Source: JAZREA01 sp045660545 (GTDB lineage Bacteria > Bacillota > Clostridia > Monoglobales > Firm-18). Taken from it: DNA of 64,000 nt. Position 1 is the first letter of the stretch. Each line of letters starts with the position of its first letter. The position numbers and the translations under genes were made by a program. Shown here one piece after another: positions 17,500-27,709 of the stretch. The notes under the pieces are model-generated. The model saw only the letters and a list, made by a program, of their open reading frames with translations. It did not search any database and was not told the origin of the DNA. The DNA lies in assembly GCA_045660545.1 (NCBI GenBank), contig JAZREA010000025.1, positions 1 to 64,000 on the forward strand. The letters run 5' to 3'.

Positions 17500-18096
17500 T
17501 TAAAAATCGTTGTTTTGCTTGATTTCATCAACAATTTTAACAAACTCTTCCGCCGTTAAAACGTTGTTTACAAACTCTAAAAGGCGGTTTGAAGTGAGCT
17601 TTGAGGGCAAATTAAGCTTTCGTAAAATCTTTGTGCGAAGTATATTGCCATCCTTTGCGCCGACGATGCCAAGCGCGTACAGGTCGGACTTTTTTAAGCT
17701 CCCTTTTCCCTGCGACTCGGTAGCCACATTTAAAACAGCGTCTGTTATTACGTCATCGGGCACGCCCTCTACCCCCAAAAAGCCCTCTTTGGACGGGGTG
17801 TCCTTGCGGCGTTCCTTGCCCTTGATTTCGGGGACATAGGCGTTTTTGACAACAACGTCGCTTCCTAAGCACTGTTTAAGATAGCCGCGGATTCTCATTC
17901 CTGCGCTGTCGCTGTCTGTAAGCACGATTACGCCGTTTGTTAAAGCGGCCTTTCTTATTAATTCGAGATTTTTACGGTCTTTGTATATCAAAAAGCCGTC
18001 GGTGGGAATGATTAGTGTGTCAAACAGTCGGGAAAGCTTGATTTTATCATACTTTCCCTCTACGACTATTGCCTCTTTAATTTTAATCTTTTCCAT
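17500..18096 (-). CDS. rnmV: Ribonuclease M5
   Basis: Toprim-family nuclease that completes 5S rRNA maturation, working with ribosomal protein L18. It is 198 residues from ATG 18096, which follows GGAAGTGA at proper spacing; an in-frame GTG nine bases upstream overlaps that site and is less likely. The Toprim core is visible as VVEGKYD (about 9-15, catalytic Glu) and LTDSDSAGMRIRG (about 57-69, acidic pair), then the RNase M5 region with PEIKGKERRKDTPSKEGFLG. It lies 18 bases after polC in the same direction. Placement beside polC rather than ksgA is local variation. Confidence 0.93.
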   Translation of the reverse strand: MEKIKIKEAIVVEGKYDKIKLSRLFDTLIIPTDGFLIYKDRKNLELIRKAALTNGVIVLTDSDSAGMRIRGYLKQCLGSDVVVKNAYVPEIKGKERRKDTPSKEGFLGVEGVPDDVITDAVLNVATESQGKGSLKKSDLYALGIVGAKDGNILRTKILRKLNLPSKLTSNRLLEFVNNVLTAEEFVKIVDEIKQNNDF

Positions 18097-18113
18097 ATTA
18101 ATCACTTCCGAAA

Positions 18114-21100
18114 TTACAGGTCGAACAAGGATATCTGGCTGCTTTCGGGCATTCCGTTTAGTATACCCATATCGCGCATTTTATCTATTATGGTGTTTGC
18201 AACCTTGCCTCTTGTGTGAAGGTCTTCTATTGAATAGAACCTTTCCTCTTCCCTTGCCCTTACGATAGTTTCGGCAGCGTTTGCCCCAAGGCCCGGAATA
18301 GAGTTAAGCGGAGGAATAAGTCCCTCCTCGGTTACACAAAAGTCTGTCGCCTTTGACTTATAAAGGTCGATTGGCAAAAACTTTATCCCCCTTGAAAACA
18401 TCTCGCACACTATTTCCAAAATCGTCAAGACGTCTTGCTGCTTCTTGCTCGCGTCGTTACCTAAGGACTCGATGCTCTTACGGTTTTGCCTTGCGACGCC
18501 CTCGGTACCCATTATCTCTATATCGAAATCGTCCGCGCGGACGCTAAAAAACGTTGCGTAATACTCGGCAGGATAGTTTACCTTAAACCACGCTATCCTA
18601 AACGCCATAGTTACATACGCCACCGCGTGCGCCTTGGGGAACATATACTTAATCTTTTTGCACGAATCTATGTACCATTCCGGAACGTCTTGCGCCCTCA
18701 TCGCCTCCTCAAAATCGGGAGTAAGGCCCTTGCCCTTACGGACGCTCTCCATTATCTTAAAGGACAGCGACTTATCAACGCCTTTATATATAAGGTAGGT
18801 CATTATATCGTCTCGGGTACATATCGCCTCGGAAAGAGTGGTGGTTCCGCTCTCAATCAGCGTCTGGGCGTTATTAAGCCACACGTCTGTTCCGTGCGAG
18901 AGGCCTGAAATACGCACAAGCTCTGCAAACTTCGTAGGCTTTGTGTCCACGAGCATCTGGCGTACAAACTTAGTACCAAACTCGGGCACGCCGTAAGTGC
19001 CGACTGTGCTGTCGATTTCCTCCGAAGTTACGCCAAGCGCCTGTGTACCTGTAAACAGGCTCATAGTCTTTTGATCGTCAAGCGGAATGTCCTTTGCGCT
19101 AACGCCCGTTAAGTCCTCGAGCATTTTAATCGCGGTAGGGTCATCGTGGCCGAGTATGTCGAGCTTTAACAGGTTTTTATCAATCGAGTGATAGTCAAAG
19201 TGAAGGGTGATTATGTCTGTGGTCATATCGTCAGCAGGGTGCTGAATCGGCGAGAACTCGTGAACGTCGTTCTTTTTAGGAACAACTATGATTCCTCCCG
19301 GGTGCTGACCCGTAGTACGCTTTACACCGCTGCATCCCGCAACAAGCCTGTCTATTTGAGCGTTTGTCGGGACCTTATTTCTTTCCTCATAGTAGTTCTT
19401 TATATAACCGTACGCCGTCTTTTCCGCAACGGTGCCTATTGTACCCGCACGGAAAACATAGCCTGTCCCGAACAGCTCCTCGATATATTTATGCGCAACG
19501 GGCTGGTAAACGCCCGAAAAGTTAAGGTCGATATCGGGCTCTTTGTCGCCCTTAAAGCCCAAGAAGGTCTCAAAGGGGATGTCGTGGCCGTCCTTTTTCA
19601 TCATTGTTCCGCAATCGGGGCATACCTTGTCATCAAGGTCGATACCGCAGCCGATTGAGCCGTCTGTGAAAAATTCGTAATGCTTACATTTCGGGCAGAC
19701 GTAGTGAGGAGGCAGCGAGTTAACCTCTGTAATACCGCTCATAAACGCCACCAAAGACGAGCCTACGGAGCCTCGGCTACCTACAAGATAGCCGTCACTG
19801 TTGGACTTTGCCACAAGCTTTTGCGCTATTATGTACAAAACGGAGTAGCCGTTATTGATAATTGAATTTAGCTCTACGTCTATTCTGGACTTTACGATTT
19901 CAGGCAGTTCTTCGCCGTAGATGCTCTTTGCCTTATTATAAGTGAGAGTGCGAAGTTCCTCGTCAGAACCGGGAATTTCCGGCGGCGCCTTCTCATCGGG
20001 AACAGGCTTTAAGTCGCCAATCATATCCGCAATCTTATTGGTGTTTTCTACAACGACCTCGTACGCTAGCTCCTCCCCAAGATACGAGAACTCAGAAAGC
20101 ATCTCGTCGGTGGTACGGAAATACAGCGGAGCTTGATTATCCGCGTCGTCATAGCCCTGGCCCGCCTGCAAAATCGCACGGTATATGTAGTCGTGCGGTT
20201 CTTTAAAGTGCACGTCGCAGGTCGCAACGGTAAGCTTGTTATGCTTTTTGCCAAGGTCGACTATGTATTTATTGATATCCTTTATGGCCTTTTCGTTTTC
20301 GAGCGTGCCGTCTCGCAACATAAATTCGTTATTGCCGACCGGCTGGATTTCCAGATAGTCGTAAAAGGACACAATCTCATCTATACGCTCGGTGTTAGGG
20401 TTTTTAGGGTCTTTTAATATCTCCTGATAGAGCTCCCCAGCCTCGCACGCAGAGCCTACCAAAATACCGTTACGGTACTTTCTTATAAGGCTTTTAGGCA
20501 CTCGTGGACGACGGTAAAAATAGTCAAGGTGGGAAGCAGAGATGATTCTGTAAAGGTTTTGCATACCTTCCTGCGAGCTGACAAGCAAAATTGCGTGGTA
20601 TGTCCTTAGGGATTTAACGTCCTTTTCCTTATTTAAAGAACTATTAATCTCCGCAATTGTCTTTACGCCCTTTTCCTTTATAATATCAAGCAGCTTTAAA
20701 AACACGTGCGCCGTTGCGGTAGCGTCGTCGCAAGCGCGGTGGTGGTTTTCGAGCTTGACGTCGAAAAACTTTGTTAATGTGTCGAGCTTGTAGTTTTTAA
20801 CGCCCGAAACGGTGGAACGTGCAAGCTCTAAGGTGTCTACACAGCAAAAGTCGTATGGCATATTTAAGTTTTTAGACTCGTTTATAATAAACGAGGTGTC
20901 AAAAGACGCGTTATGTGCAACCAAAACTGCGCCGGAAGCAAAGCTGTAAAAGGCAGGCAAAACTTCGTCAATCGACTTTGCGCCTGCGACCATTGAATCG
21001 TTAATTCCCGTAAGCTCTACGATTTTTTGCGGAATAGGTTTGCCCGGATTTACAAACTCGCTAAACGTATCGGTTATATTGCCGTCCTTTATCCTTACGG

Positions 21101-22340
21101 CACCGATTTCGATAATCTTTTCCGTGCTTGCGGTAAGGCCCGTAGTTTCGATATCGAAAACGACGTACTCGGTGTCGACATCTTTATCTATTGGGTTTAG
21201 CACGATATTTTGCTCATCATTTACAAGGTAGCACTCCACCCCGTAAATTACCTTTATATCTTTGCCCCAGTTAGACGCGTGGTACGCGTCGGGGAACGCC
21301 TGAACGTCGCCGTGGTCTGTAATCGCCACAGCCTTATGCCCCCACTTTATCGCCTGCTTTACCAAGTCCTCGGCAGTCGACATCGCGTCCATGGTGGACA
21401 TCTTTGTATGCATATGAAGCTCTACGCGCTTTTGGGGCGCGTCGTCTGTCCTTTTGGGCCAGTCGATTTCGTTTACATCGCGGACGTTTATCAGAGTCTC
21501 TTTTGCGTACTTATCGTTTTGCACAAGACCCCTTATCTTAACGGCCGTTCCCTTTTTAAGCCTCTTTTCAAGAACGGAAAACGCGGCGTTATCATCAGTA
21601 AAAATTTTACAGTTTATGGCGTCGACGTCATCAGTTATGCTAAACGTTACGATGTGCGCGCCGTTTCTGGTCTCCCTGATGTCAAGGGCCTTTTTAAACA
21701 GGTAGCCCTCTACAACCACGTTGCCCGAAAGCTCGTCAATCTTAGCTATCTCTATATCTTTTTTGCCCTTGATTTCTCTGCCGTATATTATTGGAGAATT
21801 CTCCAATTCTTTTGCCTTTTCGATGTGGATTTCCTTTATCCTTTGCTCTACCTCGGCCTTTTCTTCTTTAAAAAGGCGTATGGTCTCCTCGGTGGTCTGC
21901 TTTTGCTCCACGACCAAATTAACCTCTATGCCGAACGCTTTTAGCACTTCTGCCTTCAACGCCTCTGCCGCTTCCGCATTTATTAAAGAAGCGTCTATAC
22001 AGCGGATAAATACAGTGTTATCTTTATATTCAACTTCGGAATTTTCAAGCACGGGCACAAGCTGAGGGAAGTCGCGAAGATACCCTGCGAGAGTCTTTAA
22101 GGAAGCCTCGCCAAAAGTGTCGGGGCTATATGTAAAGTCGACAGAAACCGACCTTAAATCGTACTCCTGTGCGATTTGCTCCTCCAGCCTCTTGCAAGAT
22201 TCATACCTGACCATCTTGACGCACGACGCCGAAACGTTTATAGTCCTCTCCTCGGCATAGACATCTACCTTATTCGCAACAGAGAACCTTAAAATCTCGT
22301 TATTTACCCTTTTGAAAATTTCAGAAAGCTTTGTACTCAT
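18114..22340 (-). CDS. polC: DNA polymerase III alpha subunit, PolC type
   Basis: Main replicative polymerase of low-GC Gram-positives, with built-in proofreading. At 1408 residues it is full length. Order of parts: N-terminal domain, OB-fold (about 210-300), first half of PHP (ELHMHTKMSTMDAM, AITDHGD), inserted 3'-5' exonuclease (YVVFDIETTGL; SFDTSFI; HRACDDATATAHVF), remaining PHP, then palm, thumb and fingers with a four-Cys zinc site (CPKCKHYEFF ... CPDCG) and the catalytic PDIDLNFSG block near residue 960. ATG overlaps the ispG stop (TAATG). End of the pyrH-to-polC block. Confidence 0.98.
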   Translation of the reverse strand: MSTKLSEIFKRVNNEILRFSVANKVDVYAEERTINVSASCVKMVRYESCKRLEEQIAQEYDLRSVSVDFTYSPDTFGEASLKTLAGYLRDFPQLVPVLENSEVEYKDNTVFIRCIDASLINAEAAEALKAEVLKAFGIEVNLVVEQKQTTEETIRLFKEEKAEVEQRIKEIHIEKAKELENSPIIYGREIKGKKDIEIAKIDELSGNVVVEGYLFKKALDIRETRNGAHIVTFSITDDVDAINCKIFTDDNAAFSVLEKRLKKGTAVKIRGLVQNDKYAKETLINVRDVNEIDWPKRTDDAPQKRVELHMHTKMSTMDAMSTAEDLVKQAIKWGHKAVAITDHGDVQAFPDAYHASNWGKDIKVIYGVECYLVNDEQNIVLNPIDKDVDTEYVVFDIETTGLTASTEKIIEIGAVRIKDGNITDTFSEFVNPGKPIPQKIVELTGINDSMVAGAKSIDEVLPAFYSFASGAVLVAHNASFDTSFIINESKNLNMPYDFCCVDTLELARSTVSGVKNYKLDTLTKFFDVKLENHHRACDDATATAHVFLKLLDIIKEKGVKTIAEINSSLNKEKDVKSLRTYHAILLVSSQEGMQNLYRIISASHLDYFYRRPRVPKSLIRKYRNGILVGSACEAGELYQEILKDPKNPNTERIDEIVSFYDYLEIQPVGNNEFMLRDGTLENEKAIKDINKYIVDLGKKHNKLTVATCDVHFKEPHDYIYRAILQAGQGYDDADNQAPLYFRTTDEMLSEFSYLGEELAYEVVVENTNKIADMIGDLKPVPDEKAPPEIPGSDEELRTLTYNKAKSIYGEELPEIVKSRIDVELNSIINNGYSVLYIIAQKLVAKSNSDGYLVGSRGSVGSSLVAFMSGITEVNSLPPHYVCPKCKHYEFFTDGSIGCGIDLDDKVCPDCGTMMKKDGHDIPFETFLGFKGDKEPDIDLNFSGVYQPVAHKYIEELFGTGYVFRAGTIGTVAEKTAYGYIKNYYEERNKVPTNAQIDRLVAGCSGVKRTTGQHPGGIIVVPKKNDVHEFSPIQHPADDMTTDIITLHFDYHSIDKNLLKLDILGHDDPTAIKMLEDLTGVSAKDIPLDDQKTMSLFTGTQALGVTSEEIDSTVGTYGVPEFGTKFVRQMLVDTKPTKFAELVRISGLSHGTDVWLNNAQTLIESGTTTLSEAICTRDDIMTYLIYKGVDKSLSFKIMESVRKGKGLTPDFEEAMRAQDVPEWYIDSCKKIKYMFPKAHAVAYVTMAFRIAWFKVNYPAEYYATFFSVRADDFDIEIMGTEGVARQNRKSIESLGNDASKKQQDVLTILEIVCEMFSRGIKFLPIDLYKSKATDFCVTEEGLIPPLNSIPGLGANAAETIVRAREEERFYSIEDLHTRGKVANTIIDKMRDMGILNGMPESSQISLFDL

Positions 22341-23389
22341 TACATTTCCTCTATCTCCCGAAGAAGAGTCTGCAAAATCTTATCCTCGGGTATTTTTTTG
22401 ATTATCTCGCCTTTTTTAAACAAAATGGCGCATCCGTCGCCGCCTGCTATTCCTATGTCGGCGTCCTTGGCCTCGCCGGGGCCGTTAACGGCGCAACCCA
22501 TAACAGCTACCTTTATAGGTTTATCTATTTTATTAAGCTCTTTTTCAACCATATTGGCGATTTTGACCTGGTCGATTTTGCATCTGCCGCACGAAGGACA
22601 GGATATAAACTCGATTCCGCCGCTTCTTAAACCGACGGACTTTAATATGTATTTGGCCGCAGTAACCTCCTCGACCGGAGGGGCTGTTAAGGACACGCGG
22701 ATTGTGTCGCCGATTCCGTCTAAAAGAAGCGCGCCTATGCCGACCGACGACTTTATAAGGCCGGAATACGCTGTGCCTGCCTCTGTTACGCCTATGTGCA
22801 GCGGGTAGTTACACTTTGCGCTCATAAGGCGGTACGCCTCGACCGTCTTTAAAACATCCGATGCTTTAAGAGAAATTACTATGTCGTCAAAGTCAAATTT
22901 ATTAAGCAGCCCTACGTGCATAAGGGCGCTCTCTACCATAGCGGCAGGGGTCCTTCCAAGGCGGGACTCTACCTCTTTATCTATCGAGCCCATATTTACG
23001 CCTATGCGGATGGGTACTTTATTCTCGCGACAAGCGTCGGCAACCGCCTTTACTCTGTCGTCGCCGCCAATGTTACCGGGGTTTATACGGATTTTAGCCG
23101 CACCGTTGTTTATACATTCCAGCGCAAGACGGTAGTCAAAGTGGATGTCTGCAACTACGGGTACGTCTACGCTTGAACATATCTTATCAAAAGCGTGCGC
23201 CGCATCCATATCCAAAACCGCAAGGCGAACAAGCTCGCACCCTTCATCGACCATCGCGCGTATTTGCTCAACGGTGGCCGCAACGTCCGCGGTCTTTGTG
23301 TTGCACATACTTTGTATGACAACGCCTCCGCCCCCGATTTTTACGCCCCCGACGTACACGGGCTTTGTATTTTCTCTTAAAGTAAGCAT
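22340..23389 (-). CDS. ispG: 4-hydroxy-3-methylbut-2-enyl diphosphate synthase
   Basis: Iron-sulphur enzyme of the MEP isoprenoid pathway, converting MEcPP to HMBPP with electrons from a flavodoxin or ferredoxin. 349 residues, the usual length of the short bacterial form. N-terminal TIM barrel with VIQSMCNTKTADVAAT; the [4Fe-4S] ligands are in CPSCGRC (about 263-269) and the later MGCAVNGPGEAKDADIG stretch, which also ends in the conserved Glu. Overlaps polC by one base and follows rseP by 17, so it is part of one long transcript also encoding Dxr of the same pathway. Confidence 0.97.
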   Translation of the reverse strand: MLTLRENTKPVYVGGVKIGGGGVVIQSMCNTKTADVAATVEQIRAMVDEGCELVRLAVLDMDAAHAFDKICSSVDVPVVADIHFDYRLALECINNGAAKIRINPGNIGGDDRVKAVADACRENKVPIRIGVNMGSIDKEVESRLGRTPAAMVESALMHVGLLNKFDFDDIVISLKASDVLKTVEAYRLMSAKCNYPLHIGVTEAGTAYSGLIKSSVGIGALLLDGIGDTIRVSLTAPPVEEVTAAKYILKSVGLRSGGIEFISCPSCGRCKIDQVKIANMVEKELNKIDKPIKVAVMGCAVNGPGEAKDADIGIAGGDGCAILFKKGEIIKKIPEDKILQTLLREIEEM

Positions 23390-23406
23390 ATTTTCATCTT
23401 CCTTTA

Positions 23407-24423
23407 TTATTTAAAAAATAGTCTTGAAATGTCGTTCCACGTTGCAAACAGCATCAAAAGTATAAGGAGCGCAAAGCCTATAAAGTGTACTACGCCCTCT
23501 TTATCCGCAGGGATTTTGCGCCTGATTATAAGCTCGACAAGCACGAAGAAAATCCTTCCTCCGTCCAGGGCGGGCAGTGGGAGCAGGTTGAATATCCCGA
23601 GGTTTATCGTGATCAAGGTCGCAAGCTGGACCAAATCTCCTATGCCACGGCTTGCGGCGTTACCGATTTCGCTAACTATTCCTACGGGGCCTGACATATT
23701 TTCCATCCCGATACTTCCCGTAACCAAATCCCAAAGCGAAACCAAAATCGCCTTGCCGTAAAAAAGAGTGTGCCAGAACGAGTGGTAGACCTTGCTTTTA
23801 AAAGTAAGCGGCTCTGCCTTGGCAACAAAGCCTATATAGTAGGCGCCGTCCTCACCCTGCTTGGGCGTTAAGTCAACGCTACCTAAATTGCCACCTCGAT
23901 TGTAGTCTACCTTTATGCTTCCGCCCTTATAGCGTGAAAGCTCGAACTTTAACTCTGCTTGTGTCTGGATTTTCTCGCCATTTATTGTTACGATTTTATC
24001 CCCGGGCATAAGTCCCGCGCTCTCTGCCGCGGACTGCTGTTGTACCGAATCTATTACGGGGACTGCAATCATCGCGTCGCTTTGCGAAAAAAAGAACCCC
24101 GTCATAAGCACAAAGCCTAAAAAGATGTTCATCAGCGCGCCTGCGAGTAAAATCGCTATCCTTTTTAACGGACTTTTGTTACTAAACGCCCCTTCGTCGT
24201 CACTCTCTTCGTCCTCGCCCTCTAACGAGCAAAAGCCGCCTATCGGAACACAGCGCAGGGAATATACAGTCCCTTTATGTTCCTTTTTGAAAATAACAGG
24301 GCCCATTCCGACAGCGAACTCGTGAACTGTTACGCCACAAAGCTTCGCCACTATAAAGTGGCCGAACTCGTGAACCAAAACAAGCAAAAGAAAAATCACC
24401 ACAGATGCAATTACCGTTGCCAT
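23407..24423 (-). CDS. rseP: Site-2 metalloprotease, RseP/YluC family
   Basis: Membrane zinc protease (M50B) that cuts transmembrane segments of anti-sigma factors and leftover signal peptides. 338 residues. Zinc motif HEFGH at 18-22 in the first membrane segment, a PDZ domain in the middle (SAGLMPGDKIVTINGEKI, about 130-150), and the third zinc ligand in NLLPLPALDGGR near residue 288. Four membrane segments. Its start lies inside the last 13 bases of dxr, implying coupled translation. The position between dxr and ispG is standard for Firmicutes. Confidence 0.96.
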   Translation of the reverse strand: MATVIASVVIFLLLVLVHEFGHFIVAKLCGVTVHEFAVGMGPVIFKKEHKGTVYSLRCVPIGGFCSLEGEDEESDDEGAFSNKSPLKRIAILLAGALMNIFLGFVLMTGFFFSQSDAMIAVPVIDSVQQQSAAESAGLMPGDKIVTINGEKIQTQAELKFELSRYKGGSIKVDYNRGGNLGSVDLTPKQGEDGAYYIGFVAKAEPLTFKSKVYHSFWHTLFYGKAILVSLWDLVTGSIGMENMSGPVGIVSEIGNAASRGIGDLVQLATLITINLGIFNLLPLPALDGGRIFFVLVELIIRRKIPADKEGVVHFIGFALLILLMLFATWNDISRLFFK

Positions 24424-25559
24424 TTAGCATATACCTCTTCTCTGACATATCTGTCAGTATCTATTATATCTTGTAAAGTCGGATTTAACACATTTTTATG
24501 ATTATTCATAGCCTCCTCGACGATATCTGCTATGTCAAGGAACTTGATTTTACCGCTTAAAAACAGCTCTACCGCTACCTCGTTGGCGCCGTTTAAAACA
24601 GTAGGCATAGTGCCTCCCGCCTTTCCTGCCGCGATGGCAAGTTTCAGGCAACGGAAAGTTTCGCAGTCGGGCTTTGCGAAGTTAAGGCAGCCTACCTTAG
24701 CCAAATCGAGAGGCTCTACTATCGAGTCTGTACGTGCAGGATAGTGAAGCGCGTAATGTATCGGAAGCTTCATATCAGGCACGCCAAGCTGAGCCAGAAC
24801 GCTTTTGTCCTTAAACTCTACTAACGAGTGGACTATGCTTTCGCGGTGTACCAAAACGTCTATGTTTTCATAATCTACGTCAAACAGCCAATGTGCCTCT
24901 ATAACTTCAAGACCCTTATTCATAAGGGTTGCGGAGTCGATTGTTATCTTCTGCCCCATACTCCAGTTAGGGTGGGCAAGTGCCTCTTTAACCGTAACGT
25001 CTTTTAAGTCTTCTGTCGTCTTGCCGTAGAACGAGCCGCCGGACGCCGTTATGATAAGGCGGTTTATATCGTCCAAAGAGTGCGAGCCTATGCACTGAAA
25101 AATCGCACTGTGTTCGCTGTCGACAGGCAAAATTGCGCAGCCGTTTTCGCGAGCGGCCTTTGTAACGATGCTGCCTGCTGTTACAAGAGTCTCTTTATTC
25201 GCAAGGGCGATTGTTTTACCGCTTTTAACAGCGCTCATAGTCGGCACAAGCCCCGCTATTCCCACAACAGAAGTTACCACGGTATCTATCTCACTCATCG
25301 AGCTTATCTCGCACATACCGTCATGGCCCGATATTATCTTTGTATCTGTGTCAGCCACCGCCACTTTAAGAGATGCGGCAGCATCCTCGTCTACAACGCA
25401 AACAAGCTTGGGGCAAAAACGTCTGATTTGTTCCTCCGCAAGCTTTATGTTCCTATTTACAGAAAGGCCCATAACCTGCACATCAGGAAGGCTTTGACAA
25501 ACCTCCAGAGTCTGCGTGCCGATTGAGCCCGTACTTCCGAGTATTGATATTTTCTTCAA
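24411..25559 (-). CDS. dxr: 1-deoxy-D-xylulose 5-phosphate reductoisomerase
   Basis: Second enzyme of the MEP pathway: NADPH-dependent conversion of DXP to MEP. 382 residues. NADPH loop GSTGSIG at 8-14; metal-binding acidic residues in LPVDSEHSA (about 147-155) and in MNKGLEVIEAHWLF (about 213-226); C-terminal domain with NGANEVAVELFL. TTG start with GAAAGG upstream. Same transcript as cdsA before it and rseP after it. Confidence 0.97.
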   Translation of the reverse strand: MKKISILGSTGSIGTQTLEVCQSLPDVQVMGLSVNRNIKLAEEQIRRFCPKLVCVVDEDAAASLKVAVADTDTKIISGHDGMCEISSMSEIDTVVTSVVGIAGLVPTMSAVKSGKTIALANKETLVTAGSIVTKAARENGCAILPVDSEHSAIFQCIGSHSLDDINRLIITASGGSFYGKTTEDLKDVTVKEALAHPNWSMGQKITIDSATLMNKGLEVIEAHWLFDVDYENIDVLVHRESIVHSLVEFKDKSVLAQLGVPDMKLPIHYALHYPARTDSIVEPLDLAKVGCLNFAKPDCETFRCLKLAIAAGKAGGTMPTVLNGANEVAVELFLSGKIKFLDIADIVEEAMNNHKNVLNPTLQDIIDTDRYVREEVYAKWQR

Positions 25560-25581
25560 AGCTTATTCAAACCTTTCTCTT

Positions 25582-26385
25582 TTAGTTAAAAACAGGTAAT
25601 ACAAAAAGCATGTAATATATAAAAGGTGCTACAAAAAGTACGCTGTCGAACCTGTCCATTATACCGCCATGGCCGGGCATTATCTTGCCGTAGTCCTTTA
25701 TGCCGAACTGTCTTTTTATGCAAGACGCCGAAAGGTCGCCAAGCTGTGCCACCAAAGATGCGCCAAGAGATATTATAAGGGCGCTTAAGTAGTTTGGCGT
25801 AACGTCAAAGAAGCGGCCGCACACAAAGCAGTACACAAAAAAGCTTACAACGCAGCCCAAAACTCCGCTTATACTTCCTTCCACAGTCTTTTTAGGGCTA
25901 AGAGACGGGCAAAGCTTATGCTTGCCAAAAAACTTGCCGCCAAACATCGCCATAGTGTCTGTCAAAAACGCGCTGATAAACACCGCCCATATTAAAAGGC
26001 CTCCATTTTCCATAGCGCGTATGTGTATTAAATGGCCCATCATAAATGTCGGGTACAAAACAACAAACAGAGCCGTCGCGATGTCAGAAAGCTCTAATTC
26101 GTCCCTGTTTGCCATAAAAAGCACAAAAAGCGCAACCGCAAAAGCATAAAGCGCGGGCATAAAAAACGCTTTATCAAACGATTGGCCTACCATAATGCAC
26201 AACGAGCCTGCCATCGAAACGACGGCAAGCTTTTTGTTTTCAACTAATTTTGTCGCGGCTAAAAGCTCGTGCACGCCCATAAGCGCCAAAGCCACAACCG
26301 CAATTTCTACAAAAGGCGTACCAAGCGCCAGAACTATTATAAGAAGCACTGCGCTTATCGCACCTGTTATTACTCTTTGTTTCAA
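25582..26385 (-). CDS. cdsA: Phosphatidate cytidylyltransferase
   Basis: Integral membrane enzyme making CDP-diacylglycerol from phosphatidate and CTP, the branch point to phosphatidylglycerol and other lipids. 267 residues with about seven membrane segments. The signature is complete near the C-terminus: SASCIKRQFGIKDYGKIMPG then HGGIMDR. TTG start after AAGGATG. Lies between uppS and dxr, the usual order. Confidence 0.96.
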   Translation of the reverse strand: MKQRVITGAISAVLLIIVLALGTPFVEIAVVALALMGVHELLAATKLVENKKLAVVSMAGSLCIMVGQSFDKAFFMPALYAFAVALFVLFMANRDELELSDIATALFVVLYPTFMMGHLIHIRAMENGGLLIWAVFISAFLTDTMAMFGGKFFGKHKLCPSLSPKKTVEGSISGVLGCVVSFFVYCFVCGRFFDVTPNYLSALIISLGASLVAQLGDLSASCIKRQFGIKDYGKIMPGHGGIMDRFDSVLFVAPFIYYMLFVLPVFN

Positions 26386-26412
26386 AATAAATCATCCTTC
26401 CGTCAGGCGAAA

Positions 26413-27129
26413 TCAAACCCCGCCGTAACGTCTGTTACGTTTAGAAAAGTCTGCAATCGCACGGTCTAAATCCTTGGTCGTAAAGTCGGGCCACAAAACG
26501 TCGTCGTACCAAAGCTCTGCATACGCAGACTGCCAGAGCAGGAAGTTGGATAGCCTCTTTTCCCCGCTTGGCCTGATTATCAGGTCGACGGGCGGAAGAT
26601 TGCTCGTGTATAAGTGGCGGTCGATATTTTGTTCATTAATCTCCTCGCCGCAAGACAAAAGCTCCTTCGCCGCGCGGACGATTTCGTCACGGCCCCCGTA
26701 GTTAATAGCAAGGTTTAAAACCACTCCGGTATTGTCCTTGGTAAAGTCCTCTGTTTTGGCTATTAGCTCCTTTATATCGTCATCAAGGACAGATATGTCT
26801 CCGATTACCTTGATTACCGCGTTTTTATCGCCAAGGTTTTTCTTATAATCGGTAAGATACTCTCTTAAAAGAGCCATAATCCCGTCTATTTCGGGCTGTG
26901 GGCGTTTCCAGTTTTCCGTAGAAAAGGTGTACGCAGTAACAGCCTTGACACCGATTTCGTCGCAGTATGTAGTGATTTTCTTTAAAGTTTCTGCGCCCGC
27001 GCGGTGCCCTACGTTACGGGGCATACCTCTCTTTTTCGCCCAACGTCCGTTGCCGTCCATTATTATTCCGATGTGCAAAGGCAAATTTATTTCATCTGCC
27101 TTTTTTGCAGCCTTTTTTCTAAAAAACAT
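26413..27129 (-). CDS. uppS: Isoprenyl (undecaprenyl diphosphate) synthase
   Basis: cis-Prenyltransferase that builds the C55 lipid carrier for peptidoglycan. 238 residues. Conserved region I IIMDGNGRWAKKRG carries the catalytic Asp 25; FSTENWKRP, INYGGRDEIVRA and RPSGEKRLSNFLLWQSAY with Glu-Leu-Trp beyond are the remaining conserved regions. A Lys/Arg-rich N-terminus of about 12 residues precedes the core. Confidence 0.97.
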   Translation of the reverse strand: MFFRKKAAKKADEINLPLHIGIIMDGNGRWAKKRGMPRNVGHRAGAETLKKITTYCDEIGVKAVTAYTFSTENWKRPQPEIDGIMALLREYLTDYKKNLGDKNAVIKVIGDISVLDDDIKELIAKTEDFTKDNTGVVLNLAINYGGRDEIVRAAKELLSCGEEINEQNIDRHLYTSNLPPVDLIIRPSGEKRLSNFLLWQSAYAELWYDDVLWPDFTTKDLDRAIADFSKRNRRYGGV

Positions 27130-27139
27130 TTACATCACC

Positions 27140-27694
27140 TTAGATAGACATTATTTCCTTTTCCTTAGACGCGCAAATTGTGTCTATTTCCTTAATCTTT
27201 GCGTCTGTGAGCTTTTGGATTTCGTCTTCTGTATTTTTAAGGTCGTCCTCTGTTATTTCGCTGTTCTTCTGAGCCTTTTTGAAGAAATCCATAGCTTCGC
27301 GGCGCACGCCTCTTATGTTGACCTTGGCTTCTTCGCTCTTTTTGTGTATATCCTTGGCAATTTCCTTACGTCTTTCCTCTGTAAGCGGAGGGAAGTTAAG
27401 GCGGATTACCTTACCGTCGTTTTGCGGGTTGATACCGATGTCAGCTTTGTTGATAGCCTTTTCAATATCCCCGAGGATTGTTGTATCCCAAGGCTGAATT
27501 ATAATCATCTGCGGCTCAGGCACCGAAACAGAACCTACCTGATTAAGCGGTGTCGGCATTCCGTAATATTCCACAGAAACCTTATCTAATATCGCAGGGT
27601 TAGCTCTTCCTGCACGGATTGAGTTAAGCTCGCTCTGATAAAAGCCTATGGCCTTTGCCATCTTTTCGTCAAATCTCTTTAATTCCTCTCTCAT
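27140..27694 (-). CDS. frr: Ribosome recycling factor
   Basis: Cytosolic tRNA-mimic that, with EF-G, splits the post-termination ribosome. 184 residues, standard. Recognisable by LNSIRAGRANPAILD at about 24-38, TPLNQVGSVSVPEPQ, and the C-terminal domain I block GEVNIRGVRREAMD-like KVNIRGVRREAMDFF. Sixteen bases after pyrH. Confidence 0.97.
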   Translation of the reverse strand: MREELKRFDEKMAKAIGFYQSELNSIRAGRANPAILDKVSVEYYGMPTPLNQVGSVSVPEPQMIIIQPWDTTILGDIEKAINKADIGINPQNDGKVIRLNFPPLTEERRKEIAKDIHKKSEEAKVNIRGVRREAMDFFKKAQKNSEITEDDLKNTEDEIQKLTDAKIKEIDTICASKEKEIMSI

Positions 27695-27709
27695 AATAAG
27701 ACCTCTTTC